Shown in pieces: positions 17,771 to 27,073 of a DNA stretch of 63,641 nt. The notes beneath the pieces were generated by a model that made no database searches, was not told the DNA's origin, and saw only the letters and a program-made list of their open reading frames with translations. Position 1 is the first letter of the stretch; each line of letters begins with the position of its first letter. The stretch covers positions 1-63,641 of the forward strand of contig PLNW01000101.1 in NCBI GenBank assembly GCA_003142855.1, written 5' to 3'. This stretch comes from Myxococcales bacterium. GTDB lineage: Bacteria > Myxococcota_A > Polyangia > Fen-1088. The translations under genes were made by a program, and so were the position numbers.

Positions 17771-19342
17771 CTACTTGAGATTCGGTACTCCGTCGCGCGA
17801 AACCACGTAGCTGCTGCTGTAGACCTTCTGCAATTCAGCCACGGTGCTGTACTGCTCGGGATAGGGCTGGGTCCAGATGCTGAAGAAGACCCAATTGGTC
17901 TTGCTCGACTGCAACTGATCGGGATCCACGACAGGCCCACATTCGTGCAAAGCAATGGGCATGGTTGTACCGAAAATGGTGCGCGCGGCAGTGAATATCG
18001 ACGTCATCGGACTGTAGTCGTAGGCCTTGTTGTAGTTGTCGGCGCCGCCGATATCGACGTATTCTTTGCCAGGGTAGAACGAGGCGTCAGGAGAACCATC
18101 GTAGGGGAGCAGCCAGAGCGCGTTTTTCACGCCGTTTGTGTTGATTACGCGATCAAAGGCGTACTTCCACAGGCGGACGTACTGGGCTCCTCCCTCCATG
18201 CTCCACCAGAACCAGGTGCCGCCGGCCTCGTGGAAGGGCCGGTAGATGACCACGCCGTTTCCGGCTTGGACCATCAGCATCCGGTTGGCAATCGCGTCGA
18301 GTCGTTGGTTGAAGACCGTGTTCTCGTTCGATCCAGCAGTCAGCGCCTTGTCGATTTCACCCGCGATTTTCGTCTGTGAGCCTGCATAACCGTCGGCTGT
18401 TCCTGGCGCCCCCATGTGATAGCCGAACATGCACAAGCCCCCGGCGTTCCAATAGGTGAGGCAGCGGGTTGCAGCGCCATCGCTGTTCGCCTCGAAAGCG
18501 CGAATGGCGGGGTATTTCCCGGTATTCGTGAAGATGTAGTTGACCTCGAGATCGCTTCCGCCCTCCTCCTGCCCTGAGAGAATGTGGTTGCCGTATTGGC
18601 TGTAGAGATAGCAGAGGACGTTGCGGGCTTGCTGAGTCGCATTGGGTGTCACCGGGACGGCAGTACAGCCGGCAGTACTGGTGGCCCCGCCCGTCGCCGT
18701 GGTTCCGCCCGTCGCCGTGGTTCCACCCGTCCCGGTGGCCCCGCCCGTGCGTGTGGTCCCGCCAGTGTTTCCACCCGTGCCTCCTCCCCCGCTGTTCCCC
18801 GCGCTGGCATCAGCGTGGGAGCCGGTGCCGGCGTCGATTGCGGCGGATTCACCGGCCGTGGACATGCCGCCGGTTCCTGCCGCGCCTCCGCTGCTGGATG
18901 TGCCTCCGGTACCGGAATGCCCGCCGCCACCCAGGCCGGCATCGACCGTGACGCTTCCCCCGCTGCCAGAAACTCCGCCGCCCGCGCTGGTGCCGCCACC
19001 CGACAGCGTACCGCCGCTCGCCGTGACGTCGATGCTGGCGACTGTGCCGCCGTTGCTCGTCGTGGCAGCCGTGGTACCGCCGGTGAGCTGGCCGGTCGTG
19101 CTGACGGTGCCACCTGCGGTTGTGGCGCCGCCCGAAGTGGTTGTTCCGGCGGCAGGCAGGACACCGCCAGTCGCGGACGCCGCCCCGATCGGTTGGCCAC
19201 CGCCGACCGAGTGCGTCCCTGGCGATCCTCCGTTGGAGCAGGCGACGAGCGATCCCGCAATGAGCAAGAAACCGGTGACGTGCACAAGCCTGCTCCGCCG
19301 GGCGTGGGCCTGCGGTGACGCGTGCGAAGCTGAGCTTGACAT
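17771..19342 (-). CDS. GH26 beta-mannanase-like lipoprotein (first of three)
   Basis: Lipobox LVAC near residue 35 is followed by a linker of about 190 residues made of TGG/ATGG repeats, then a GH26-type domain of about 300 residues opening NVLCYLYSQYGNHILSGQEE. Catalytic features are visible: RPFHEAGGTWFWWS (acid/base Glu) and IALHECGPVVDPDQ (nucleophile Glu). I chose the ATG at 19342 over the GTG at 19369. The enzyme should cleave beta-1,4-mannan outside the cell. The C-terminal half is closest to the gene at 23730. All three GH26 copies lie within 8 kb. Confidence 0.85.
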   Translation of the reverse strand: MSSSASHASPQAHARRSRLVHVTGFLLIAGSLVACSNGGSPGTHSVGGGQPIGAASATGGVLPAAGTTTSGGATTAGGTVSTTGQLTGGTTAATTSNGGTVASIDVTASGGTLSGGGTSAGGGVSGSGGSVTVDAGLGGGGHSGTGGTSSSGGAAGTGGMSTAGESAAIDAGTGSHADASAGNSGGGGTGGNTGGTTRTGGATGTGGTTATGGTTATGGATSTAGCTAVPVTPNATQQARNVLCYLYSQYGNHILSGQEEGGSDLEVNYIFTNTGKYPAIRAFEANSDGAATRCLTYWNAGGLCMFGYHMGAPGTADGYAGSQTKIAGEIDKALTAGSNENTVFNQRLDAIANRMLMVQAGNGVVIYRPFHEAGGTWFWWSMEGGAQYVRLWKYAFDRVINTNGVKNALWLLPYDGSPDASFYPGKEYVDIGGADNYNKAYDYSPMTSIFTAARTIFGTTMPIALHECGPVVDPDQLQSSKTNWVFFSIWTQPYPEQYSTVAELQKVYSSSYVVSRDGVPNLK

Positions 19343-19511
19343 GGATGCCCTGCCTTTCAGAGGTTCCACTGCGAAAGGGCACCGTCCTCGACAAAGCTTC
19401 CATGCATTCGGCCGATTGAATGCAGCAGGACGACCACTGCGGCGGACAGACTGAATTCTGTAACTTCAACCCGTGAACGTGCCGGGGCAGGGCAGGTGCG
19501 GCGCCGTCCGA

Positions 19512-19685
19512 CTATTTCAAATAGGCGGCGAGACCAATGCCCTGATCTTTGATGGCCTGGGCCACCACACCCGCTACTTGGGTGGCGCCATCCGTCTTGA
19601 AATGGGTGCCGTCGAACCAGAAGGTCGCGCTACCGCTCGGGCAGAGCTTGAGGCTGTTGCACAGAGCCACTGAGAGCGTCGTCAC
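19512..19685 (-). pseudogene. C-terminal remnant of an SGNH/GDSL carbohydrate esterase
   Basis: The minus-strand reading ends at TAG (19512-19514) and encodes TFWFDGTHFKTDGATQVAG and then GIGLAAYLK. The DGTHF block matches the C-terminal catalytic Asp-x-x-His region of SGNH hydrolases such as rhamnogalacturonan or xylan acetylesterases. Only about 57 residues remain; the oxyanion blocks and nucleophile Ser are absent. The frame opens just inside the stop of the ArsA-like gene (GTG at 19685), so the esterase was probably truncated by a deletion or rearrangement that joined it to that gene. A very short functional peptide is unlikely. Confidence 0.6.
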
Positions 19686-21733
19686 TCATCTTTGGCGAAC
19701 AAGCCCAGGTACATGGCGAGCAGCGAATCGCGCGGGGTCTCGCCCACCGGAACCCGCGGCACGGTGAACACGGGGCGCGGGGCCGCGAACTCACGAACCG
19801 CCTCCACCACTTCTGCGTGAAGCGCGGCGGCCGATTCCTGCTGGCGGCGCAGCTTTTCCAAACGATCCATGAACGCCCGCGTCTGCTCGCGCTCTTCCTG
19901 CCCACCCAGAAGCGCAGCCGCGCGTTCCACCGCGCGCTCGATCTCGCCGGGACCGGGCAGGAAAGCTTCCTCCACCCGGTTGACGATGAAGGCGCGTGGC
20001 ACGCAGCCTTCGTCGGCCAGGTGCTCGCTGATGACCTGGGCCTCGACGATGCGCGCCGGATCCGGCGCACACACCACCAGGAACACGGTGCGCGGGTCGC
20101 GCAGCAAGCGACCGACCTCTTCGCCGCGCGCGCGGAAATGGCCGAGCAAATCGGAGAAGGCCGCGAAGAACCCAACCGTTTCGTCCACGAACGACGGGCC
20201 CGCCACGCGCGCGATGAGCGAGGTCGCGGCGGCCCCGGCCCGACTCCACAGGCGCGAAGTCCACGAGGACACCGTCGCTGCGGGCATGAACCAGCGGGTG
20301 ATTTTGTCGCTGAAGAAGGTGGCCACCCGATCGGGGGCTTCCAAAAAGTCCACGGCATTGCCGGTGGGCGGGGTATCCAGCACGACGCGGTCGAAGCGGC
20401 CGGTGCGAAACAGCTCGTGCACGCGCTCAACCGCCATGTATTCCAGGGTGCCCGACAGACTGCGCGAGATGTGCTGGTAGACCCGGTTTGACAGCAACGC
20501 CTCTCGCCGCGCTGGATCAGGCACCAGCAGGGCGATCATGTGATCGAAGGTTGCCGTGGGGTCGAGCATGAGCGCGCTGAGAGTGCCCGAGGGGTGCATC
20601 TTGCGGAACCCGGTCAACTCAATGGGATCGTTGGTCAGCTCGAGCAGCCCGAGCGCGTCGGCCAACCGGCGTGCCGGATCGATGGTCAACACCAGGGCGC
20701 GCCGCCCGGCTGCGGCCTGGCGCAAGGCCAGCAGCGCCGAAAGGGTGGTCTTGCCCACGCCGCCTGGTCCCACGCACACCACCAGCGGCGCATCGGCGAT
20801 GAGCGTGGCCAGTTGAGCGGCGTTGCCAGCAGAGGGCGCGGCCGCGCGCGCAGATCGCTCGTTTTCAGGTGCGTGGGTCGGGGGCCGGGCCGGGAACTCC
20901 ACCACGCTGGCGCTCTCCAGGCCGCGCAGCCGCTCGATCTGTTTTCGCGCGTGATCCAGACCATCGAGCTGGCCTTGCGCCGCCAGCGCCAAGCGCGCCA
21001 GGGCCTCCTCGCTCTCGCGCTGCAGGATTTCTAGCAGGGGGCGGTCACTGGCGTGCAGGAGCATGGCCGGAACCTGGTTCACCACGACCATGCGGGCTGC
21101 GATGCCCATCTGACGGGCCTTGCGCAGAAGCTCCAGCGTCTCGTTGACCGGCAGTTCCTCGGGCAAGGTGATGGTCACCATCTCGCAGCGCTTGTGGTCG
21201 AGCAGCAAGCGCTGAACCCGCTCGGCCGCGTGGGCGATGGGCCCGATGCGGAACATGCGCTGCACGGCGCGCGGGGTGTCCAGGAACGACAGCGCATGGC
21301 CCGTGGCCGGCAGATCCACGATCACCGGCACATGCCGGGCGGTGCTCTCGTCGACCAAGACCCGCAACTCGTCGAGCACGATCATCTCGCGCATGGCCGG
21401 CGAGGTGCGGATGAACTGGCGCACCACGCGGTTGCGCAGCACGGCCTGGGCCAGCACGGGAAGGTTGACCAGCCGCCGCAAGGCCGGCTCCACCGCGGTG
21501 TCGAGATCGATCTTGACCACCCTGACGCCGCTGTTGGGAGCGATCAGGTCAGGCAGGCGCCGGTACGCGGAGAACTCGACCGCAACCGCGGCCCCGCGGC
21601 GGCGTACCGCCAGGGCGGCCAGGGCTGCCACCAGGGTGCTCTTGCCCGTGCCGCCCTTGCCCGTGACGAGGATCACATCGCGCTGGTCGACCAGCGGTTC
21701 AAGGGAGGCGACATCAAGCATGCTGCTAGCCAT
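19682..21733 (-). CDS. Two-domain ArsA/GET3-like ATPase
   Basis: Two tandem nucleotide-binding halves are present. The first begins VTGKGGTGKSTLVAALAAL (deviant Walker A) at residues 22-40; the second begins VGPGGVGKTTLSALLALRQ near residue 315 and has Pro where the signature Lys usually sits. VLTIDPARRLADALGL and DTPPTGNAVDFL belong to the second half. Few cysteines occur and none match the arsenite-binding set of ArsA, so arsenic pumping is unlikely. Related myxobacterial pairs of ArsA-like ATPases have no settled function. It is flanked by GH26 genes and overlaps the esterase remnant at its 3' end. The start could also be 21721. Confidence 0.82.
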   Translation of the reverse strand: MASSMLDVASLEPLVDQRDVILVTGKGGTGKSTLVAALAALAVRRRGAAVAVEFSAYRRLPDLIAPNSGVRVVKIDLDTAVEPALRRLVNLPVLAQAVLRNRVVRQFIRTSPAMREMIVLDELRVLVDESTARHVPVIVDLPATGHALSFLDTPRAVQRMFRIGPIAHAAERVQRLLLDHKRCEMVTITLPEELPVNETLELLRKARQMGIAARMVVVNQVPAMLLHASDRPLLEILQRESEEALARLALAAQGQLDGLDHARKQIERLRGLESASVVEFPARPPTHAPENERSARAAAPSAGNAAQLATLIADAPLVVCVGPGGVGKTTLSALLALRQAAAGRRALVLTIDPARRLADALGLLELTNDPIELTGFRKMHPSGTLSALMLDPTATFDHMIALLVPDPARREALLSNRVYQHISRSLSGTLEYMAVERVHELFRTGRFDRVVLDTPPTGNAVDFLEAPDRVATFFSDKITRWFMPAATVSSWTSRLWSRAGAAATSLIARVAGPSFVDETVGFFAAFSDLLGHFRARGEEVGRLLRDPRTVFLVVCAPDPARIVEAQVISEHLADEGCVPRAFIVNRVEEAFLPGPGEIERAVERAAALLGGQEEREQTRAFMDRLEKLRRQQESAAALHAEVVEAVREFAAPRPVFTVPRVPVGETPRDSLLAMYLGLFAKDE

Positions 21734-21938
21734 CCATCGTGGCGGCTCTCAGCCCCGCTGACAACTGAGAATTTCAGCAAACCGCATCTGTAGACCGCCA
21801 CGTTGTATCGTGGCTTCACAGCAAACTCCGCCCGGCGCCGACGAAGCGTCGGCCGGAATCTCGTGGGCGGCAGCTTGGCGGCTATGCGCCTGTGGAGACT
21901 ACGCTCCATGCGCAGCATGCGCCCGCTCGCCGTGACAG

Positions 21939-23576
21939 CTACTTCAGATTGGGCACCTCGTCGCGCGTGACGGTGAATGTGCTGTTGAAGGCCGTGGGTA
22001 TGCTGCTGTTGTTCTTCTGGGAGCCCGCCCAGGTATTGAAAAGCACCCACGGCGCGGAACTGGGGAAAAGGGTACTGGGATTGGGGAAGTTGCTGGATTC
22101 GTGGAGAGGAATCGGCATGGTGCCGACCACGGTCTTGACCTTGGAATAGGTCGCGGAATCGCCCTGGTAGTCCGGACCCGAGAGATCAACCTCGTCCTTG
22201 CCCGGGAAGTAAACAGCGAACTGAGTGGCGGAGAAGCCGTTGAGACCGCTGAAGGGAAAGAGCCAGATGATATTGTGGAGATCCTTCGTCACCGTGAGGT
22301 AATTGAAGGTGTACTTCCACAGGGCAATGAGCTCGGCTCCAGTTCCCTTGCTCCACCAGAACCAACCATTGGGTTGCGTCTCGTGGAAGATCGCCAGGAT
22401 GATGGGCACGTTGGCGGTCTCCATGGCGTTGATCTGGAAGGAAATATAGTTGAGCCGGTTAACGAACGCTGCATTCTCAGGGCTTCCTGCCGTGACCGCC
22501 GCGGTGAGGAGGCCGGCGGGGGGAGTGGACTCGGCACAGTTGGTGCCTGTGTAGCAGTCGTTCTTATAGGTTGTGCCGGCTACCGGCATGCCCTGGTGGT
22601 AGCGGAACATGGAAATGCCACCCGCGTTCCAGTAGGCGATGGCGCGCGTGACCCCGCTGATAACGGAAGTGTCGCTGCCACCGGCGGGATACAGGAAGTC
22701 GCCGCCGAGAATGGCTGGGGTTTTCAGGCCATTGGTGGCGTACCAGCTTATGTCCCCCTCTGGATCCGACCAGCTGGTTTCTTGCTGTCCTGAGATGACG
22801 TGATTTCCGTATTGGTTGTAGATGAAGCAGAGCAGGTTCTTGGCCTGAGCTGTGGGATTGGGACTGACGGGCAAGGCACTGCATGGGCCTGTCGATGACG
22901 GCTGGGTCGAGCCGCCCGTACCTCCTGCCCCGCTCCCTCCGATGCTGCCGCCGGTTCCAGCCGTGGTCGAACCGCCCTTCGGGACCGAACCACCTGTTGC
23001 CTTGGAGCCGCCGGTCGGAGTTGAGCCACCGGCCGGGGTCGAGCCACCAGTCGGGGTCGAGCCACCAGTCGGGGTCGAGCCACCAGTCGGGGTCGAGCCA
23101 CCAGTCGGGGTCGAGCCACCAGTCGGGGTCGAGCCACCAGCCGGGGTCGAGCCACCGGTCGGGGTCGAACCGCCGGCCGGGGTCGAACCGCCGGTCGGGG
23201 TCGAACCACCAGTCGGGGGCGAGCCGCCAGTTGGGGTCGAACCAGCGGTTGATGTCTTGCCGCCGCCACCAGCCGAGCTGCCGGCCATGCTGGAGCCGCC
23301 GGTCGGAGTCGATCCGCCCGTCGTGATCGTACTGCTCTCCGTTGTCGTGCCACCTGGCGCGCTGTTGCCGCCGGCGCCTGCCGCACCGGTCTGACCACCT
23401 GTGTCTCCCCCGCTCTCGGTCACCGCGCCTCCTGTGCTTGGAACAGAGCTGCTTCCCCCCGTGGCGCTGCCTGCTGTTCCCTGCGCACCGCCGCTAGCGC
23501 TCTGCGTGCCATTGTCAGTACAGCCAACCGAAGCAGCCAGAGAGACTGCGACGGCCAACAAGTAGATCTTCCTCAT
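21939..23576 (-). CDS. GH26 beta-mannanase-like lipoprotein (second, most divergent)
   Basis: Lipobox SVGC near residue 19, then a long linker with 14 hexapeptide units of the STPTGG kind, then a GH26-type domain of about 310 residues. Catalytic features are IFHETQPNGWFWW (acid/base) and IPLHESSNFPNP (nucleophile position). The domain has an extra loop (CYTGTNCAESTPP) missing from the other two copies. GGAAGGAGAC upstream supports the ATG at 23576. It should act on extracellular mannan or a related beta-1,4 polysaccharide. Confidence 0.82.
   Translation of the reverse strand: MRKIYLLAVAVSLAASVGCTDNGTQSASGGAQGTAGSATGGSSSVPSTGGAVTESGGDTGGQTGAAGAGGNSAPGGTTTESSTITTGGSTPTGGSSMAGSSAGGGGKTSTAGSTPTGGSPPTGGSTPTGGSTPAGGSTPTGGSTPAGGSTPTGGSTPTGGSTPTGGSTPTGGSTPTGGSTPAGGSTPTGGSKATGGSVPKGGSTTAGTGGSIGGSGAGGTGGSTQPSSTGPCSALPVSPNPTAQAKNLLCFIYNQYGNHVISGQQETSWSDPEGDISWYATNGLKTPAILGGDFLYPAGGSDTSVISGVTRAIAYWNAGGISMFRYHQGMPVAGTTYKNDCYTGTNCAESTPPAGLLTAAVTAGSPENAAFVNRLNYISFQINAMETANVPIILAIFHETQPNGWFWWSKGTGAELIALWKYTFNYLTVTKDLHNIIWLFPFSGLNGFSATQFAVYFPGKDEVDLSGPDYQGDSATYSKVKTVVGTMPIPLHESSNFPNPSTLFPSSAPWVLFNTWAGSQKNNSSIPTAFNSTFTVTRDEVPNLK
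23007..23240. repeat. 18-bp tandem repeat encoding STPTGG units
   Basis: Thirteen consecutive 18-base units encode STPTGG with variants SPPTGG and STPAGG; a fourteenth, SKATGG, is more diverged. The units are in frame within the linker of the GH26 protein. Several neighbouring copies are almost identical at the DNA level (unit GGGGTCGAGCCACCAGTC on the plus strand), which suggests recent slippage and variable linker length between strains. There are no unique spacers, so it is not a CRISPR array. Confidence 0.9.
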
Positions 23577-23729
23577 GCGATGTCTCCTTCCCGAATGAGC
23601 GATTCAGCATTCTCCGTAGGCTGGACCCAGCCCATTGACAAAGGGCGTGCCGGTTCGACAACCTTCTATGAATTTGCCGAGATTCGAACGGACCGGAACC
23701 ATCACCGTCCGGGCTCCCCAGGCAATTGT

Positions 23730-25313
23730 TCACTTGAAACTGGGCAGTTTGTCTCGCGTGATGACATAGGGGTTGGAATAGACCTCCTGGAGATGCGCCG
23801 TCGTGTTGTACGGTGAATCGAAGTATGGGTTTGCCCAAACGTTAAAGAATAGCCACTTTGTACCGGTCGACTTGAGCTGATCGGGATCCGGAATCGTGCC
23901 GCACTCGTGGAGCGCAACCATCATGTTGGGAAATGCGGTTTGCGCCGCCTGGAAGATGCTGGTCATCGGTTGCGTGTCCCCCGCCTTCACGTAGTTGTCC
24001 GCTCCTCCGAAATCAATGTACTGCGCGCCGGGGTTGTACGCGGCAGTCGGGTACTGACAGAGGGGTGCTAGGAACAGAACATTGTTGAGTCCCTTGGTGG
24101 CGGTCAGGTAGTTGAACGCGTACTTGAAAAGACTCTGCCACTGCGCCGAAGTCCCCATGGACCACCAGAACCAGGCGCAGTTATTGCCCGCCTCGTGGAA
24201 AAGCCGGAGGATGGCGACGCCGCCGGCGGTCTTCAGCGGCGTAACAAACTGGGCGATCCGATCCAAGTCCGCATTGAAGCTCGTGTTCTCGGCCGTGCCT
24301 GCGGCAAGCACGTTGTCGATGTTGGTCTTGGTACTGTACGTTCCCCCATTGATGCCCATGTGGTAGCCGAACATGCAAATGCCACCGTTGTTCCAATGGG
24401 TAACGCATTGGGTGGGCGCTTGACTGTTGTTCACGTCGAAGGCGCGAATCGCCGGGTACTTTCCCGTGGCCGCAAAGACCGTATTCATCCCGTTGTCGTT
24501 GTTGTCCTCCTCCTGCCCCGAAAGGATGCCGGTGCCGTAGATGTTGTGCAGATAGCACAATACGTTGCGTGTCTGTTGGGTAGCGTTGGGTGCCACGGGC
24601 ACGGCGGTGCAACTGGCAGTGGTCCCGCCAGCACCTCCCGTGCTTCCCCCGGTGCCGGTGGTTCCGCCCGTGCCGGTGGTTCCGCCCGTGCTTGCGGAGC
24701 CGCCCGCGCGGGTAGCGCCGCCCGTGCCTGTGGCTCCGCCGGTGTTCGTGGCTCCGCCGGTGCTGGTGGTTCCGCCCGTGCGCGTAGCTCCACCCGTGCT
24801 GGTGGTTCCGCCGGTCTTCGGCACTCCGCCGGTGTCAGCGCCAACATCCGGGTTCGGGCTCGCATCCCGGTTGCTCGTGCTGGCATCCGTCGAGGCGGCG
24901 CCGCCCGTCGAGGTCGTGCCACCGGTTTGCCCCGAGCCTCCGCTGGCACTGGCCCCACCCGTGACTGAGCCGCCGGTGCTGGCCGGACTGGTATCGGTCT
25001 TCACGCTGCCACCGCTGCTAGTGCTGCCGCCGTTGGAGCTGACTCCGCCGGTCGTGGCCACACCGCCAGTGAGCACGGTGCCGCCGGTGGAGGTTGCGCC
25101 GCCGGTTGTCGTCATTCCTCCTGAGGCGTTTGCCCCGCCGGTTGCGGACGCGCCGCCCGAACTGGCAACGCTCGAATCTGGCGGGTTGGAAGGTGCCTCC
25201 GTATTCGAGCAATTTCCGATGGCTGCCGCGACCAGCAGTAGACCGGAGACTTGCAGAACTCGAAGGCAGCGGGGAAGAGTGGCGGATGGCGCGTTCAAAT
25301 TGGAACTCGGCAT
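23730..25313 (-). CDS. GH26 beta-mannanase-like lipoprotein (third)
   Basis: Lipobox IGNC near residue 34, a linker of about 190 residues of TGG, SGG and AGG repeats, and a GH26-type domain. The acid/base segment is LRLFHEAGNNCAWFWW, with two extra residues before the Trp compared with the first copy, and the nucleophile segment is VALHECGTIPDPDQ. AAGGAG upstream supports the start. The domain is more like the gene at 17771 than the one at 21939, so the trio is probably an old duplication plus a later one. Different loops suggest different mannan decorations. Confidence 0.85.
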   Translation of the reverse strand: MPSSNLNAPSATLPRCLRVLQVSGLLLVAAAIGNCSNTEAPSNPPDSSVASSGGASATGGANASGGMTTTGGATSTGGTVLTGGVATTGGVSSNGGSTSSGGSVKTDTSPASTGGSVTGGASASGGSGQTGGTTSTGGAASTDASTSNRDASPNPDVGADTGGVPKTGGTTSTGGATRTGGTTSTGGATNTGGATGTGGATRAGGSASTGGTTGTGGTTGTGGSTGGAGGTTASCTAVPVAPNATQQTRNVLCYLHNIYGTGILSGQEEDNNDNGMNTVFAATGKYPAIRAFDVNNSQAPTQCVTHWNNGGICMFGYHMGINGGTYSTKTNIDNVLAAGTAENTSFNADLDRIAQFVTPLKTAGGVAILRLFHEAGNNCAWFWWSMGTSAQWQSLFKYAFNYLTATKGLNNVLFLAPLCQYPTAAYNPGAQYIDFGGADNYVKAGDTQPMTSIFQAAQTAFPNMMVALHECGTIPDPDQLKSTGTKWLFFNVWANPYFDSPYNTTAHLQEVYSNPYVITRDKLPSFK

Positions 25314-25525
25314 GGATCGCGTTCTCCTTGGGAATCAGTGATCCCCGGTCGCCCAGGACGATCGGGTGCGCGAACACCTGACAAGAGGGCCGGAGCCAGG
25401 CGGGACCTTCACACAATCGGATGAGGAGCGTGCAGGTTCGGGCAAGCGCGGCAAAGGCGCCCAGGTCCAAACTACTGGCCGTCTTGCGGGCAGTTGCTGG
25501 GACCTATGGCACCCAACTCGCGCCC

Positions 25526-26506
25526 TCACAAATGTCCGGCTAACGCCGCCAGTCCCTGCCGAAAGGACACGGTCGGGCGAAAGCCCAGCTCGCGTTCGGC
25601 CTTGCGGTTGTCGTAGCGACAATCGCTGGCCATCAGGCGGACGCCGTAACGTGTGAAGGGCGGCGGCGTGCGCCGGCGCAGCAGTCGCGCCACTTCTTCC
25701 ATCGTGGCAGCGGCCAGGTAGATGACGAAGAACGGGACGGACCAGCGCGGTCGCGCCGTGCCCAAGAGCGCGGCCAAACCATCGACCACCTCGCGCGCGG
25801 TCACGGTTTCGCCGTCGGTCAGGTGATACACCTGGCCGGCCGCGGCTGGCACCTCGGCGGCCAGGAGCAAGCCCTGAGTGAGGTTGTCGACATGGGAGAG
25901 CGCAAGCCGGTTGGACGCACGGCCAATGTAGACCGCGCGTCGTCGACGCAGCAGGGCCGCGATGCGCGGGGCGATGCTGGGATCGCCCGGTCCCCAGATC
26001 GCGCCTGGCCGGACCGCCACGGTCGAGAGGCCGCGCTGGCCGGTTGCCTCCAGCACGAGCTTTTCTGCCTCGATCTTGCTGGCTGTGTACGCATCTTTCG
26101 GCGACAGATCGTAGGGACTCTCTTCGTTCACCGCGGCGCCTTCGCGTGGCAGACCCAGCACGGTCATCGAGCTCACGTGAACGAGGCGTTCCACGCCGGC
26201 GTCCTGACAGGCCGCCACCAGGTTGCGCGTACCATCCAAGTTTGCGCGAAAGAACTCGCGCCGCGGGCCCCAGTCAGGCACCTTGGCGGCAGCGTGAAAC
26301 ACGGTTTGCTGGCCGCGGGCAGCCTCGCGCAGCGACGCGAGGTCGCACACATCACCGCGCACGATCTCAGCGCCCAGACCTGACAGGCGACGCAAGTCGC
26401 TGGTAGGCCGAACCAAGGCCCGCACCCTGACCCCGCGCTCGCAAAGGCTCGCCACCAGGCTGCTGCCGAGGAAGCCCGAGGCCCCGGTAACCAGTGCGGC
26501 TTTCAA
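25526..26506 (-). CDS. NAD(P)-dependent epimerase/3-beta-HSD-type SDR
   Basis: Extended SDR of 326 residues: nucleotide motif VTGASGFLGSSLVASL at the start, FHAAAKVPDW, the catalytic Ser in HVSSMTVLG and the Y-x3-K motif YTASKIEAEK. The region SVPFFVIYLAAATMEEVARLL is typical of the 3-beta-hydroxysteroid dehydrogenase/OleD-like subfamily. The start codon is TTG at 26506, the only one that keeps the glycine motif near the N-terminus. The substrate, a sterol or beta-hydroxy acid or sugar nucleotide, is not decided by sequence. The gene is monocistronic here. Confidence 0.85.
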   Translation of the reverse strand: MKAALVTGASGFLGSSLVASLCERGVRVRALVRPTSDLRRLSGLGAEIVRGDVCDLASLREAARGQQTVFHAAAKVPDWGPRREFFRANLDGTRNLVAACQDAGVERLVHVSSMTVLGLPREGAAVNEESPYDLSPKDAYTASKIEAEKLVLEATGQRGLSTVAVRPGAIWGPGDPSIAPRIAALLRRRRAVYIGRASNRLALSHVDNLTQGLLLAAEVPAAAGQVYHLTDGETVTAREVVDGLAALLGTARPRWSVPFFVIYLAAATMEEVARLLRRRTPPPFTRYGVRLMASDCRYDNRKAERELGFRPTVSFRQGLAALAGHL

Positions 26507-26663
26507 CGTGCGACCTGGAGGCTGATGGTCCTATTCAAATTATCCATGCAGGTGGATGCGAGTATCTCACGCCTCTTGGCCCCAAAACTTGACGAAGCGC
26601 ACTTTGTGGGTTCTTATCCTACATAAACCCACTTTGCCTACCATCTCGAAAGGAGAGGTCGCC

Positions 26664-27014
26664 ATGAACCTGGACCGTCGATTCGATGATCGTCTGCCTC
26701 TGGAGACACTTCTTTGCGCATACGTTCTGGATCGGCCTCAGCGCGGACTTGCCGTCGACATCAGCGAGCGCGGGGTGTTTCTCAACACCTTGTTGCAGGA
26801 TCCGAATCCGCCGCGCACGCCGGTGGGTTTGGAATTCAAGCTGCCTGGTATGCCTGAAACCATCTGGGCCGCTGGCGAAACCTGCCGCGACACCATGGAT
26901 GACTACTTCTACGGCATGGGCGTTCGTTTCACGGCCATGGCGTCCTTGCACCAGCGCATGCTGCGCGACTACTGCCGGCGGGTGCGCCGCCAGCGCAGCG
27001 GTCTTTGGGCCTGA
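26664..27014 (+). CDS. PilZ domain protein
   Basis: A 116-residue single-domain protein carrying the c-di-GMP-binding motifs RRFDDR at residues 5-10 and DISERGVFL near residue 32. The start ATG at 26664 follows AGGAGAGG (26651-26658), so I trimmed the upstream extension. It overlaps the start of the downstream glycosyltransferase frame and may link c-di-GMP to polysaccharide synthesis. PilZ proteins in myxobacteria often act in motility and exopolysaccharide control, which would suit the neighbour. Confidence 0.88.
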   Translation: MNLDRRFDDRLPLETLLCAYVLDRPQRGLAVDISERGVFLNTLLQDPNPPRTPVGLEFKLPGMPETIWAAGETCRDTMDDYFYGMGVRFTAMASLHQRMLRDYCRRVRRQRSGLWA

Positions 27015-27073
27015 GCTGCGCTTCGCCGTCCGTCACACACGAGGGCCGAAAGGGCTCCCAGGCAGAGCTGGGA

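Noticed and set aside
19682..21733. Calling the ATPase ArsA of an arsenic pump
   Set aside because: It lacks the cysteine set for arsenite and is far from the ars operon.
23007..23240. Possible CRISPR array
   Set aside because: Units are contiguous 18-base coding repeats with no spacers and no cas genes nearby.
22852..23394. Plus-strand frame of VEPPVG-type repeats
   Set aside because: Mirror image of the STPTGG linker of the GH26 gene; no signal, start or domain.
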